Origin: Armatimonadota bacterium
GTDB taxonomy: Bacteria; Armatimonadota; Armatimonadia; Armatimonadales; Capsulimonadaceae
Assembly: GCA_025354405.1 (NCBI GenBank)
Contig: JANXMY010000036.1
Span: forward strand, 1 to 64,000
Direction of reading: 5' to 3'
DNA: 64,000 nucleotides
The translations under genes were made by a program, and so were the position numbers. The notes below the pieces were generated by a model that worked only from the letters and a program-made list of their open reading frames with translations, did no database searches and was not told the origin of the DNA. Below are positions 25,380 through 34,209 of the stretch, one piece after another (the first letter of the stretch is position 1; the number at the start of each line of letters is the position of its first letter).

Positions 25380-26692
25380 CTCATTTCCTCTGAAAGCGCG
25401 GCGACGAGTGCATCGATTTCGACGCGGGTTCGCTGCTCCGTGACGCAAAATAGCATGGCGTGCCCTAATTGCGGGCGCTGCTGCGTCAGTGGCAGGCCGC
25501 CGATGATGCCACGGGCCAGAAGCCGTTCGTTGATCTGTACTGGGTCGGTTGGTGTTGTCACCGCGAACTCTTTAAAAAATGGTTTCTCCGGAAACGCCAA
25601 GGCAAACCCTGGAAGCCTACCTATCTCTGCCGCGGCATAGTGCGACTTCTGCAGGCAGAGCTCCGCCACCTGCCGCATTCCCTGCTTACCCATTGTTGCC
25701 AGATATACCGACGCTGCAAGCGCATACAAAGCTTCATTCGTGCAGATATTACTGGTGGCCCGTTCTCGCCGGATATCTTGTTCACGAGTACGCAGGGTCA
25801 TAACAAATGCCCGTTTGCCATCGGCATCCGTGGTTTGCCCAACGATACGCCCTGGGAGACGCCGCATAAACTCGTTTTTGCAGGCAAATAAGCCAAGGAG
25901 TGGCCCACCATATCCCATAGGGCAGCCCAGGGCCTGCCCTTCGCCGACGACGATATCTGCGCCGTAGTCGCCCGGCGGAGTCAAGATTCCAAGGGAGATC
26001 GGATCTACACAGACAACCAACAAAGCACCTTTTGCATGGGCCGCTTCGGAAAGCTTATCCATATCTTCCAGGTTCCCGTGAAAGTTCGGATGCTGAACCA
26101 GAAGCGCGGCAGTCTCGTCTCCTAAATCATCGCTGCTTTCAACGATGTCCAGTGCGATATTTATGTGCCGGAGGTACGTCTCCGTGACCGCTCGGTAGTT
26201 CGGATGAACTGTGCTGAGCATCGCAATGCGGCTGCGGCCCGTGAGATCACTTGCCATAATCGCGGCTTCCGCGAGGGCCGTCGCCCCGTCATACATGGAA
26301 GCATTCGCCACGTCCATACCCGTCAGCTGACAGAGGAGAGTCTGGAACTCGAAGATGCTTTGCAGCATGCCCTGGCTGACTTCCGGTTGATAGGGGGTGT
26401 AGGACGTGTAAAACTCGGACCGCCCGGTGATTGCCGCCACTGTCGGAGGGGTGTAATGGTCGTAGATACCTGCCCCTAGAAAGCAGGGAAAGTCGTCCGC
26501 ATGGACGTTTTTCCGGGCGAGAGTAGTCAGATGCCGCATCAGGGAGATCTGATCCAGGCGCGGCGGTATGTTCAGTAGACCCTGAAATTGCTGGGGCTGT
26601 GGTATTTGGTCAAAAAGTGCGTCAAGCGACGACACTCCGATTGTCGCGAGCATCTCCGACCGATCGGTGTCCGTGTTTGGAATATAAGACAT
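25376..26692 (-). CDS. gcvPA: Glycine dehydrogenase (decarboxylating) subunit 1
   Basis: 438 residues, partner of GcvPB in the split P-protein. Seen: the start [58 protein letters not shown] and [20 protein letters not shown], all conserved in the family, and [16 protein letters not shown] precedes the ATG. It lies 9 bases after gcvH and overlaps gcvPB by 4. Confidence 0.96.
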   Translation of the reverse strand: MSYIPNTDTDRSEMLATIGVSSLDALFDQIPQPQQFQGLLNIPPRLDQISLMRHLTTLARKNVHADDFPCFLGAGIYDHYTPPTVAAITGRSEFYTSYTPYQPEVSQGMLQSIFEFQTLLCQLTGMDVANASMYDGATALAEAAIMASDLTGRSRIAMLSTVHPNYRAVTETYLRHINIALDIVESSDDLGDETAALLVQHPNFHGNLEDMDKLSEAAHAKGALLVVCVDPISLGILTPPGDYGADIVVGEGQALGCPMGYGGPLLGLFACKNEFMRRLPGRIVGQTTDADGKRAFVMTLRTREQDIRRERATSNICTNEALYALAASVYLATMGKQGMRQVAELCLQKSHYAAAEIGRLPGFALAFPEKPFFKEFAVTTPTDPVQINERLLARGIIGGLPLTQQRPQLGHAMLFCVTEQRTRVEIDALVAALSEEMR

Positions 26693-26701
26693 GCTGTGTT
26701 C

Positions 26702-27076
26702 CTAGAAAGTGGCTTCATACGCGGCACTGTCCAGTAACGTCTCGGCATCGGCGGGCTGCGTCATTTTAATTTTGACCATCCAGCCCTTTCCATACGGATC
26801 GTCGTTGACTAGCTCAGGAGCATCATCGAGAGCTTCATTGACGGCAACGACTTCTCCCGAAACTGGCGCGTACAGGTCGGAGACAGCTTTGATGCTTTCG
26901 ATCTCACCTAGTTTGTCGCCGCGCTGAAGCATCCGTCCAACTTCCGGCAGAAGTGTCAGCGCGACATCGCCAAGCTCTCCCTGTGCATGGTCTGAGATTC
27001 CGACAGTGGCGATATTCGCGTCAATGCGGCACCATTCGTGAGTCGAACTGAAATTCAAGTCAATTGGAGTGGGCAT
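26702..27076 (-). CDS. gcvH: Glycine cleavage system H protein
   Basis: 124 residues. The lipoylated shuttle between P, T and L proteins. Lipoyl Lys63 lies in EIESIKAVSDLYAPVSGEV, and the start holds THEWCRID. ATG 27076 is chosen over an in-frame TTG at 27082. It sits between gcvT and gcvPA with gaps of 14 and 9 bases. No L-protein gene (lpd) is visible in the window, so that subunit is shared from elsewhere. Confidence 0.96.
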   Translation of the reverse strand: MPTPIDLNFSSTHEWCRIDANIATVGISDHAQGELGDVALTLLPEVGRMLQRGDKLGEIESIKAVSDLYAPVSGEVVAVNEALDDAPELVNDDPYGKGWMVKIKMTQPADAETLLDSAAYEATF

Positions 27077-27090
27077 AGTCAATTCACTTT

Positions 27091-28155
27091 CTAAACACCG
27101 TTACGGTAAAACGGCAGGGCAACGACTTTCGCGGGACAGGCACGCCCCCGAATATCTACGGAAATGGGCGTGCCAAGAACCGCAAATTCAGCATCGACAC
27201 GGGCCATCGCGATACCTGCTCTGAGTGTAGGAGACCAGGTTCCGCTGGTCGTATGGCCTATCAATTCCCCATTGGCTGAGATAGGATAGTGTTCGCGCGG
27301 GATCGCACGCTCGTCCATCTGGAGGCCAACGAGGCTGCGGTTTTTCGGCAGGTCCAGCAAAGCAGCGCGGCCAATAAAATTCCCTTTATTCATTTTGACC
27401 GCCCAGCCGACCCCAGACTCGAAAGGGCTAGCCTCGGCATCGAGTTCATGTCCGTAAAGCGGGTAACCTGCCTCCAGGCGCAGGACATCCCGTGCTCCCA
27501 AACCGGCGGGCACGCCCCCGGCATCGGTGAGTTTCTGCCAAAGGCTTGGAGCATCGGCACTTTCACAGAATATCTCGAAGCCATCGTCCCCCGTGTAGCC
27601 GGTACGTGAGTAGATTAATCCGCATTGACCCCGCGAAAACTGAAAGCGTTTCAGCTCACTCAGATTTTCTTGACCGGTGAGCTGCGAAATCAATTCCACA
27701 GCTTTTGGCCCCTGCACGGCGATCAACGCTGTCGATTTGCTGACATCTTCCAGTACGACATTTGCTTTCCCTTGCACCTGCGCCTGCAGCCAGTCCCAAT
27801 CTTTGTCCTTACAGCCTGCGTTCAGAACGATCAGATACGCATTGGAAGCCAGGCAATAGATAATAATATCATCAATTACTCCCCCATTCTCGTTGAGCAG
27901 AAGCGAATACTGCGCTTTTCCGGGGGAGAGTCTGGCGGCGTCATTGGTCGTTAAATATTGGATAAAGTCGAACGCGCCGGACCCGCTCACACTGACTTCT
28001 CCCATGTGGGATACATCAAATAGGCCTGTGGAACTGCGCACGGCGGCGACTTCCGCCACCGTGCCGGCATAGGAAACTGGCATCTCCCACCCTGCGAAGG
28101 GAACCATCGTGGCGCCGGCAGCGAGATGTGTTTCATACAGGGAGGTGCGTTTCAT
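27091..28155 (-). CDS. gcvT: Aminomethyltransferase (glycine cleavage T protein)
   Basis: 354 residues. Releases ammonia from the aminomethyl-GcvH and forms 5,10-methylene-THF. Seen: FAGWEMPVSYAG, GLFDVSHMGEVSVSG, YSLLLNENGGVIDDIIIYCL, SRTGYTGDDGFEIFC and GLGARDVLRLEAGYPLYGHE, in family order. The start overlaps the livF stop by 4 bases, which couples it to the ABC transporter genes. Confidence 0.97.
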   Translation of the reverse strand: MKRTSLYETHLAAGATMVPFAGWEMPVSYAGTVAEVAAVRSSTGLFDVSHMGEVSVSGSGAFDFIQYLTTNDAARLSPGKAQYSLLLNENGGVIDDIIIYCLASNAYLIVLNAGCKDKDWDWLQAQVQGKANVVLEDVSKSTALIAVQGPKAVELISQLTGQENLSELKRFQFSRGQCGLIYSRTGYTGDDGFEIFCESADAPSLWQKLTDAGGVPAGLGARDVLRLEAGYPLYGHELDAEASPFESGVGWAVKMNKGNFIGRAALLDLPKNRSLVGLQMDERAIPREHYPISANGELIGHTTSGTWSPTLRAGIAMARVDAEFAVLGTPISVDIRGRACPAKVVALPFYRNGV

Positions 28156-28856
28156 TCGCCCAGGTATGCTTTCTTGATGTCGTCGTTCGCAAGCAGTGCC
28201 TTTGCTTCATCCGCCATCACGATGTGACCGGTCTCTAGAACGTACCCGCGATGAGCGATACCAAGCGCTAGATGGGCATTTTGTTCGACCAGAAGCACGG
28301 TCGTTCCCTGCTGGTTAATATCTTGGATAATCCGAAAAATGTCACGCACCAAAAACGGTGCCAGGCCCAGGGACGGCTCATCAAGCAGCAGAAGCCTGGG
28401 ACGAGCCATCAGTGCACGGGCCATCGCTAGCATCTGCTGCTCACCGCCAGAAAGGGTTCCAGCATTCTGACCGATCCGCTCTCGCAGTCTTGGAAACAGC
28501 GTCAGGCCTCGTTCCAGATCCTCAGCGATACCAGCCCGGTCGCGCCGCGTGTAAGCACCCAGCTCCAGGTTCTCACGCACACTCATATTTGCAAATATGC
28601 GCCGCCCCTCGGGAGAGTGGCCGACACCCAGCTGCACGATCTGATCCGCCGGCTTATTGGTAATTTCTTTGCCTTCGAATAGTATCCGGCCACTCTGGGA
28701 TGGAACTAAGCCGGAGATCGCGCGGAGCGTTGTACTCTTGCCGGCCCCATTCGCCCCAATCAGAGTGACGATTTCGCCGGCCGCAATTTCCAGCGAAACG
28801 CTCTTTAGGGCTTTGATTGGACCGTAAGAAACCTCGATATTTTCCAGAATAAGCAT
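28152..28856 (-). CDS. livF: Branched-chain amino acid ABC transporter ATP-binding protein LivF
   Basis: 234 residues. Walker A GANGAGKST, ABC signature LSGGEQQMLAMARALM, Walker B LLLLDEPSLGLAPF and H-loop region VLLVEQNAHLAL; the SLGLAP and EQN forms are typical of LivF. It powers uptake of branched-chain or other amino acids or amides with LivG. Genes for the permeases LivH/LivM and a binding protein are not in the window, and its operon partners here are gcv genes. Confidence 0.92.
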   Translation of the reverse strand: MLILENIEVSYGPIKALKSVSLEIAAGEIVTLIGANGAGKSTTLRAISGLVPSQSGRILFEGKEITNKPADQIVQLGVGHSPEGRRIFANMSVRENLELGAYTRRDRAGIAEDLERGLTLFPRLRERIGQNAGTLSGGEQQMLAMARALMARPRLLLLDEPSLGLAPFLVRDIFRIIQDINQQGTTVLLVEQNAHLALGIAHRGYVLETGHIVMADEAKALLANDDIKKAYLGE

Positions 28857-28859
28857 AGA

Positions 28860-29642
28860 CTAAGACACACTCGAACCGGCGTCGACTTCCCCCAGGTAGG
28901 CTTCGATAACTTTGGGATCTTCCCGTATCTCGCGTGGGGTGCCCTGTGCGATCACCTGCCCGTAGTCGAGGACCAAGATCCGCTCGCAGATGCCCATCAC
29001 AACTTTCATGTCGTGTTCGATCAGCAAAATGGTCACCCCGAACTCGTCACGCAAAGTGCGAATCTGCTCCATGAGATCGTTTTTTTCCTGTGGGTTCATG
29101 CCCGCCGCCGGTTCATCGAGCAGCAGCAATTTTGGCCGAGTCGCCAGAGCACGTGCGATCTCCAGGCGTCTTTGCTCGCCGTACGCTAGACTTTTCGCGG
29201 TGTCCCCATAATATTTCCCCAGTCCAAACCGCTCTAAAAGTGCCATGGCCTCGTCCCTGGCGGCGTTTTCGGCAAGGGTGAAAGATTTGCCGCGCCAGAT
29301 TGCACTGAGAAGTGACGGCTGATAATGCAAATGCGTTGCTGTGCGAACGTTATCCAGCACGGTCAAGGCGGGAAATAGACGGATATTCTGAAAGGTACGG
29401 GAGATGCCAGCCGCCGCGATCTGATAGGGTTTGTGCCCTGCAATCGAGCTGCCACAGAACTGAATTGTGCCGGAAGTGGGTGCGTAAACCCCTGTCAGGA
29501 GGTTAAACGCCGTCGTTTTACCTGCGCCGTTCGGGCCAATAAGGCCTACCATCTCGCCGGATTCGAGCGAGAGCGTAAACTGGTTGACAGCAGTAAGGCC
29601 ACCAAATTGTTTGGTGCAGTCTTTGACTTCCAGTAGCGGCAT
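28860..29642 (-). CDS. livG: Branched-chain amino acid ABC transporter ATP-binding protein LivG
   Basis: 260 residues. Walker [19 protein letters not shown], signature [16 protein letters not shown], Walker [17 protein letters not shown] and [21 protein letters not shown], the usual LivG forms. The frame is open to 29693, but [16 protein letters not shown] at 29642 is the natural start. The -10 box of a promoter lies exactly six bases before it, so the message is probably leaderless. First gene of the nine-gene minus-strand operon. Confidence 0.92.
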   Translation of the reverse strand: MPLLEVKDCTKQFGGLTAVNQFTLSLESGEMVGLIGPNGAGKTTAFNLLTGVYAPTSGTIQFCGSSIAGHKPYQIAAAGISRTFQNIRLFPALTVLDNVRTATHLHYQPSLLSAIWRGKSFTLAENAARDEAMALLERFGLGKYYGDTAKSLAYGEQRRLEIARALATRPKLLLLDEPAAGMNPQEKNDLMEQIRTLRDEFGVTILLIEHDMKVVMGICERILVLDYGQVIAQGTPREIREDPKVIEAYLGEVDAGSSVS

Positions 29643-29678
29643 CTTTGGATGATACCCGAAATGGAGAACCGGTCGCAA
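29643..29678 (-). promoter_or_regulatory. livG-gcv operon promoter, possibly leaderless
   Basis: Minus strand: TTGCGA (29678-29673), 18 bases, TATCAT (29654-29649), then six bases to the livG ATG, so +1 would coincide with the start codon. The -10 is one base off consensus and the -35 two off. Confidence 0.5.
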
Positions 29679-29712
29679 TATCCCCCTGGCCAAGTCACCA
29701 GCAGAGAATCAC

Positions 29713-29742
29713 TTGACAAAGCCCCTGTTTCGTCGTTATAAT
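29713..29742 (+). promoter_or_regulatory. Promoter of the six-gene membrane operon
   Basis: TTGACA (29713-29718), 18 bases, TATAAT (29737-29742): both boxes are consensus. Expected +1 about 29749, giving a leader of about 17 bases with no clear Shine-Dalgarno. Confidence 0.8.
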
Positions 29743-29765
29743 AGGCAAACACTGTTTTTAACGCT

Positions 29766-30233
29766 ATGGACCCCATTACCGCTACTATTGCCGATGCCGA
29801 CGAAATTGGGCAGGCCCAGTCTATATTATTGAGCTGGTCGGTACATCTGATGCGGCGGCAGCCAAACCGACTGCCGAAAATTATTTGCGTGTTGGGGTTA
29901 GTTTTCCTGAGCAGCGTTTGGCTGTTTCACTCGTTCTGGCTGGCACTGCTGCCGACCCTCGCGGCACTCTTTTCCGTATCAGAATTCGTGTTCCCAATCC
30001 ATTACACTCTGACACCGAAGTCCGCGGCGATGAAATGCGGATTAACGGCCCTGGAGATCCAATGGTCCGATGTCCGCCATGCCTACCTGACCGATGAGGG
30101 CATCAAGCTTAGCCCTCTTCGAAGAAAAAACTCCCGAATGGAGCCGCTGCGCGGCGTGTTTCTTCGCTTCGATGAGGCGCAGCGCGAAGAGATCATCGCC
30201 ACCGTGACACGTCTGCGCCAGAGAGCCCAATAA
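29766..30233 (+). CDS. Two-helix membrane protein, first gene of the membrane operon
   Basis: 155 residues. Two adjacent transmembrane segments (about 41-73, LPKIICVLGLVFLSSVWLFH and ALLPTLAALFSVSEFVF) are followed by a small cytosolic beta-rich domain (IHYTLTPKSAAMKCGLTALE, IQWSDVRHAYLTDEGIKLSP, GVFLRFD) that looks like a bacterial PH-like fold. I know no function. It follows a consensus promoter and lies 2 bases before the next gene. Confidence 0.7.
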   Translation: MDPITATIADADEIGQAQSILLSWSVHLMRRQPNRLPKIICVLGLVFLSSVWLFHSFWLALLPTLAALFSVSEFVFPIHYTLTPKSAAMKCGLTALEIQWSDVRHAYLTDEGIKLSPLRRKNSRMEPLRGVFLRFDEAQREEIIATVTRLRQRAQ

Positions 30234-30235
30234 AG

Positions 30236-30583
30236 ATGGCAAATGCATTCGGGCTGTTCCAATTCGATTGGAATGCGGCCCTTAGCGATGAAGAGACAGA
30301 TCAGATGCTGGACAAAATTGCCGCCTCAATCGGTAAGTGGCGCATGGAAGTGCCGGCGATCCTGTTTTTGGAAAGCAGCGGCCCGCTCAGCCCGCTCGCC
30401 GGACAGGGATTGATCGCTTTCTCGCCATTTGTCGCGCCAGCCATGCCGCAGGGGCTGACAGATGTTCAGAAGCTGAGCAAGCTGTTGGAGCGGCCTGGGA
30501 ACGTACGCCGCCTTGTGGACAAACTCAGTGACCAACTGACATCCCGCGAGCAACTTAAGGAGACAGATGCAGCACGCAAGTGA
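30236..30583 (+). CDS. Small conserved-looking protein of the membrane operon
   Basis: 115 residues, no signal peptide. A central hydrophobic stretch (VPAILFLESSGPLSPLAGQG then LIAFSPFVAPAMP) and a C-terminal charged helix (LLERPGNVRRLVDKLSDQLT) suggest a membrane-associated partner, not a typical helix bundle. It overlaps the next gene by 17 bases. Unrecognised by me, but its tight packing in the operon supports it as real. Confidence 0.65.
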   Translation: MANAFGLFQFDWNAALSDEETDQMLDKIAASIGKWRMEVPAILFLESSGPLSPLAGQGLIAFSPFVAPAMPQGLTDVQKLSKLLERPGNVRRLVDKLSDQLTSREQLKETDAARK

Positions 30584-31379
30584 AAACTGGTGGGTCAGCG
30601 GCCTGGTTATCTTGCTGTCACTCATCATTGTCGGTAAGGTTCTCTTAGCTCAGCGGGGCCGAGTGCCTTTTATTCGCCGGATTTCCGGACTGAATGCAAT
30701 TGACGAAGCAGTGGGGCGAGCGACGGAGATGGGACGCCCCGTCATGATGGTTCCCGGCATCAGCGGCCTGGATGTTGTGACACTTCAGGCCCTCTCCATC
30801 TTCAGCTATATTGCCCGTGCCGTCGCGCGATTCGGCAATAAAAGCATTATCCCCACGATTGACCCCATCGTGACTGGGGTCGCCGAGGAGACTTTGCAGG
30901 ATGCCTATGCCGATGCCGGTCGCCCAGAATTGTATGACAGTGGCGATGTGCGTTACCTCACGGGCCAGCAATTTGCGTTTGCATCCGGGGTAGCCGGGAT
31001 TATCGTCCGTGAAAAAGTCGCGGCCTCTTTCCTGTTTGGGGCTTTCTTTGCAGAGTCGCTCATTTTCGCTGAAGTTGGTCAGCAGGTGGGGGCGATACAA
31101 GTTGCAGGAACAACCGAAACCAATCAAATCCCCTTCTTTATTGCTGCTTGTGACTATGTGATTATTGGGGATGAGTTTTACGCGGCGAGCGCCTATCTGT
31201 CCCGCGATCCGACATTGCTGGGCAGTATTGTCGGTCAGGATTATTGCAAGCTGCTCCTGCTGGCGATCATCTTTCTGGGGCTGATTGGCGTCAGTCTATT
31301 GAATGTGCCATTTCTCGCACATTCCAGTCTGTTCTCACATCCACTACACTGGGTAGTGGATCTCTTAAAGGTGAAATAA
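30567..31379 (+). CDS. DUF6754-type membrane protein
   Basis: 270 residues. An N-terminal membrane helix (GLVILLSLIIVGKVLLA) precedes a conserved soluble-looking core: RISGLNAIDEAVGRATEMGR, PVMMVPGISGLDVVTLQALS, QVAGTTETNQIPFFIAACDY and VIIGDEFYAASAYLS. A second hydrophobic helix (LLLLAIIFLGLIGVSLLN) lies near the end. I recognise this as the DUF6754 type from memory, without a search. Function unknown. Its stop overlaps the next ATG by one base (TAATG). Confidence 0.75.
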   Translation: MQHASENWWVSGLVILLSLIIVGKVLLAQRGRVPFIRRISGLNAIDEAVGRATEMGRPVMMVPGISGLDVVTLQALSIFSYIARAVARFGNKSIIPTIDPIVTGVAEETLQDAYADAGRPELYDSGDVRYLTGQQFAFASGVAGIIVREKVAASFLFGAFFAESLIFAEVGQQVGAIQVAGTTETNQIPFFIAACDYVIIGDEFYAASAYLSRDPTLLGSIVGQDYCKLLLLAIIFLGLIGVSLLNVPFLAHSSLFSHPLHWVVDLLKVK

Positions 31380-32254
31380 TGCTGCACACACTACAACATT
31401 TTTTCGCCCCGATGCCCGGACATGGAGCTTGGTATTTTGAGAAGCTTGCTCTGGGCCTGCTGTTCATGTTTGCCATTCTGGGAGCACTGCAGCTCGCTCC
31501 TCGACGGGCACGGAAAGGCATTATTGCCTTTTTCACCTTTCTGGGCGGTGCGTATTATGCTGCTGAATTCTTCTGGCCAACGAATTCCGCGACGAATCAA
31601 AATTTTCTAACACCTTACCAGGATACGGTCGCAGGACTAGCTTCGGTGGTCGGTTCATTTGCGATTGGCCTGGGAGTGATCTCGCTCCTGCAGAATCACA
31701 CGCGTCAGCTTGCCAGGCGGCGGCCGGGATGGGGCTACAGCGCGATATTCCTGGTGTTCTTTCTCGCGATGACGGTCTTCGGGCTGATGAATGCTTATAG
31801 CGCAAAATCTACGGTCATTCCTGCAGTGCCCGGATTTTGGGCACGGCAGGACGCACATGGACTATTTCAATTTCTTTTTGTGGGCGGGCTGACTAACCTG
31901 GGGTCAGCAACCTTCGCCATGATTGCGTTTTACATTGCCTCCGCCGCTTACCGCGCATTTCGTATTCGGTCTTTGGAAGCAACGCTTCTTATGATTGCGG
32001 CATTGATCATCATGTTCGGATCCGTGTCGTTTGGAACATGGCTTACACATGGTATTCACCCCGTTCTTGCGGACGGCTCCGAAAACCCCTGGGCGAACCT
32101 CCGGATCGAAAACATCGCGCAGTGGCTGATGCTGCAAGTCAACACACCGGCCCAGCGCGGGATTTTGTTTGGCCTGACCCTCGGCCTGCTCGCCACTTCT
32201 TTACGCTACTGGCTGAGTCTGGAGCGTGGTGCATACTTTGAAAAAGAACTATGA
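31379..32254 (+). CDS. Seven-helix membrane protein of the membrane operon
   Basis: 291 residues with about seven transmembrane segments (near 18-34, 42-58, 78-98, 112-130, 152-175, 190-208 and 242-260). ATG 31379 follows AAAGGTGA and overlaps the previous stop. The longer frame back to 31244 is an artefact. Charged loops carry PRRARKG and HTRQLARRRPGWGY on what would be the inside. No enzyme or transporter signature is visible. The end overlaps the next gene by 4 bases. Confidence 0.75.
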   Translation: MLHTLQHFFAPMPGHGAWYFEKLALGLLFMFAILGALQLAPRRARKGIIAFFTFLGGAYYAAEFFWPTNSATNQNFLTPYQDTVAGLASVVGSFAIGLGVISLLQNHTRQLARRRPGWGYSAIFLVFFLAMTVFGLMNAYSAKSTVIPAVPGFWARQDAHGLFQFLFVGGLTNLGSATFAMIAFYIASAAYRAFRIRSLEATLLMIAALIIMFGSVSFGTWLTHGIHPVLADGSENPWANLRIENIAQWLMLQVNTPAQRGILFGLTLGLLATSLRYWLSLERGAYFEKEL

Positions 32255-33108
32255 ATACTAACCAATGGAACCGTTTACAGACCATTGACCGGCGAGTAAT
32301 TTATGCCATTTTACTGGTGGTCATTCTCATCCCGCTCTTTTTCCCGATCACACTGCCAACGTTTCCCAGTAAGCAGTCTCGAAATTTTTATGACACAATA
32401 GAGAAAATTGCCAAAGATTCTCCAGACAAAATCGTCATTGTCGATGGATGGTGGTCACCCAGCACACGTGGAGAAAACCAGTGGCAGGCACAGGCGATCA
32501 TCACGCACCTGATGATGCGGCATTTGCATTTCGCTATTCTGTCATTTGACACGCAGAATAACACCGTCACGCAGAGCCAGATCGTTGAACCGCTGGCAAA
32601 AAAGTATGGCTATGTTTATGGAAAAGATTATGTCAACTGGGGCTTTCGACCGCTTGCCGCATTTGTCCCGGTCGCGAAGGGTCTGGTCATTGACATTCCA
32701 GGAACGATTAAAAAAGACTACAAAGGCACGCCAATTACTCAGTTTCCGGTGATGAAGGGAATAAAGACGCGCAGCGACGTTGGCGCTCTGATCGAAATCA
32801 CTCCCTCCGCCAGTGCTGAGGGTTGGCTTGGCATGTTTGAGAAAAACAACAGCCCGCCGTTTCTGTTTGCCCCCACTGCTGTCATGGCCCCAACCTACTA
32901 CCCTTACTTAGACACCGGGCAGATGGCTGGAATGCTGACCGGAATTAAAGGTGCCGGAGATTATGAGGGCCTTCTTGGGACACACAGCTTTGGCAGCCGA
33001 GCTGCGGGTGCTCTGTCACTGGTCTACGCACTGATTATTGCGCTCATCGTACTCGGGAACATTGGCTACTACGCGACACGTGCGGCGAGCCGAAAGGAAG
33101 ATCGGTAA
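32251..33108 (+). CDS. Membrane-anchored extracytoplasmic domain protein
   Basis: 285 residues. One membrane helix at each end (RRVIYAILLVVILIPLFFPI, about 13-32; LSLVYALIIALIVLGNIGYY, about 254-273) encloses an extracytoplasmic domain. That domain looks alpha/beta: DKIVIVDGWWSPSTRGENQW, HLHFAILSFD, GKDYVNWGFRP, KGLVIDIPGTIKKDYKGTP and DVGALIEITPSASAEGWLG. It could bind a ligand, but no family is recognised. Overlaps neighbours by 4 bases and 1 base. Confidence 0.75.
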   Translation: MNTNQWNRLQTIDRRVIYAILLVVILIPLFFPITLPTFPSKQSRNFYDTIEKIAKDSPDKIVIVDGWWSPSTRGENQWQAQAIITHLMMRHLHFAILSFDTQNNTVTQSQIVEPLAKKYGYVYGKDYVNWGFRPLAAFVPVAKGLVIDIPGTIKKDYKGTPITQFPVMKGIKTRSDVGALIEITPSASAEGWLGMFEKNNSPPFLFAPTAVMAPTYYPYLDTGQMAGMLTGIKGAGDYEGLLGTHSFGSRAAGALSLVYALIIALIVLGNIGYYATRAASRKEDR

Positions 33109-33791
33109 TGGAGTATATCCGGCATCTCTTCAACCCTATTCTGCTCTTCGGTGCGCTTGGCACCATGGCGATCCTCTCACTCGTGTTCAAAGAAAATCGC
33201 TTTTATCGTGTATTTGAGCATGTTTTCTTGGGCCTTGCACTAGGTTACGACCTGGAATTCACCTGGACGACCATTCTGCGTCCACTGTTTTGGGATGCGA
33301 TGGTGCGTGATGGCCAATGGGCCTGGGTCATGACGGTGCCGGTCGGCCTGATGTTCTATGGCATCTATACACAGCGCTTCACCTGGATGAGCCGAGTAGT
33401 ATTTGGTATCTTCTTTGGCCTGAATGCCGGCGCCGTCTTTCAGGACTTTGCTGGGCGGGTCGTTCCGCAGGTGACCAAATCTTTTCTCCCGAGCAAGTCT
33501 TTAATCCCGCCGCCTCCCATACCGGGTGACCCGCATGCCTTGCTGCATCAGATTTCATTTGTTCTGAATAACTTTTTGTTCCTAGGAATCGTGGTCTCGG
33601 TACTTGTGTATTTCCTATTTGCATTCGAGCAAAAAAATAAAGCCGTCTTGCGGACGGCTCAAATTGGGCGATGGGTTTTGATGTTTGCGTTTGGCGCGAT
33701 TTTCGGCTCGACCATCATGACACGTATGGCCCTGCTGATCGACCGAATGTATTTTATTTTTCACGACTGGCTGCGCTTGGTAAAGGGCTAG
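33108..33791 (+). CDS. Six-helix membrane protein, last gene of the membrane operon
   Basis: 227 residues with about six hydrophobic segments (ILLFGALGTMAILSLVF, VFLGLALGYDLEF, WVMTVPVGLMFYGIY, VVFGIFFGLNAGAV, FLFLGIVVSVLVYFLFAF, VLMFAFGAIFGSTIM) and an outer loop with PPPPIPGD. Family not recognised. Its 3' part contains a hairpin (33641-33659) that works as a terminator only on the opposite strand. Confidence 0.72.
   Translation: MEYIRHLFNPILLFGALGTMAILSLVFKENRFYRVFEHVFLGLALGYDLEFTWTTILRPLFWDAMVRDGQWAWVMTVPVGLMFYGIYTQRFTWMSRVVFGIFFGLNAGAVFQDFAGRVVPQVTKSFLPSKSLIPPPPIPGDPHALLHQISFVLNNFLFLGIVVSVLVYFLFAFEQKNKAVLRTAQIGRWVLMFAFGAIFGSTIMTRMALLIDRMYFIFHDWLRLVKG
33631..33659 (-). terminator. Minus-strand terminator inside the last membrane-operon gene
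   Basis: Minus strand: AGCCGTC, loop CGCAA, GACGGCT, then TTATTTTTTT. It would end the transcript of the zinc-ribbon gene about 130 bases past its stop, within the convergent coding sequence. Confidence 0.8.
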
Positions 33792-34193
33792 TCAGACACC
33801 TAGATGGTCCGGCTTGCTGGGGATGCCTGATTTCAATCCCGCGGCACGCTGGGCCATTCGCAGGTCGCGCTGGGTCTGGAACCGATCCCAGGCACCCTTG
33901 ATTTTACCGGACAGTCGCTCGAGCAGCGAAGCGGGACGGTCTGCCCCGAAATCTCCGACGGGACGCTGTAATTTCGCGGTGATATGTTCAGCACGAACCT
34001 CTTCGTAGAGCGACTCAAATCTCTTCCAGGCCAACTCGATCGTTGGTTGGTCCTGACTGAAACTTCCATGCCAGCCGCAGATGAAACAATCCGCGTTGCC
34101 CTCATGGTTGAGGGTCCCACAAAGGGTGCAGAGTTTAACGTCAGTTTTCTTCACAATACGGTTTGACTTATTTGTCTCTCCGAAATTCATCAC
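33792..34193 (-). CDS. Small zinc-ribbon protein of unknown function
   Basis: 133 residues. An N-terminal zinc ribbon (CTLCG and CFICG, 14 residues apart) is followed by a charged helical region (WKRFESLYEEVRAEHITAKL, LLERLSGKIKGAWDRFQTQR). No family recognised. AAAGGA lies 8 bases before the ATG. It converges on the membrane operon, the two stops abutting at 33791/33792. Confidence 0.65.
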   Translation of the reverse strand: MMNFGETNKSNRIVKKTDVKLCTLCGTLNHEGNADCFICGWHGSFSQDQPTIELAWKRFESLYEEVRAEHITAKLQRPVGDFGADRPASLLERLSGKIKGAWDRFQTQRDLRMAQRAAGLKSGIPSKPDHLGV

Positions 34194-34209
34194 AAATGTC
34201 CTTTCAACA

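Noticed and set aside
29643-29765. Glycine riboswitch ahead of the gcv operon
   Set aside because: Nothing in this 123-base gap resembles the conserved glycine aptamer, and the livG message appears leaderless. The livF-gcvT junction overlaps, so no leader exists there either.
33641-33659. Hairpin read as a plus-strand terminator
   Set aside because: No T run on the plus strand and it lies inside coding sequence; the T run is on the minus strand only.
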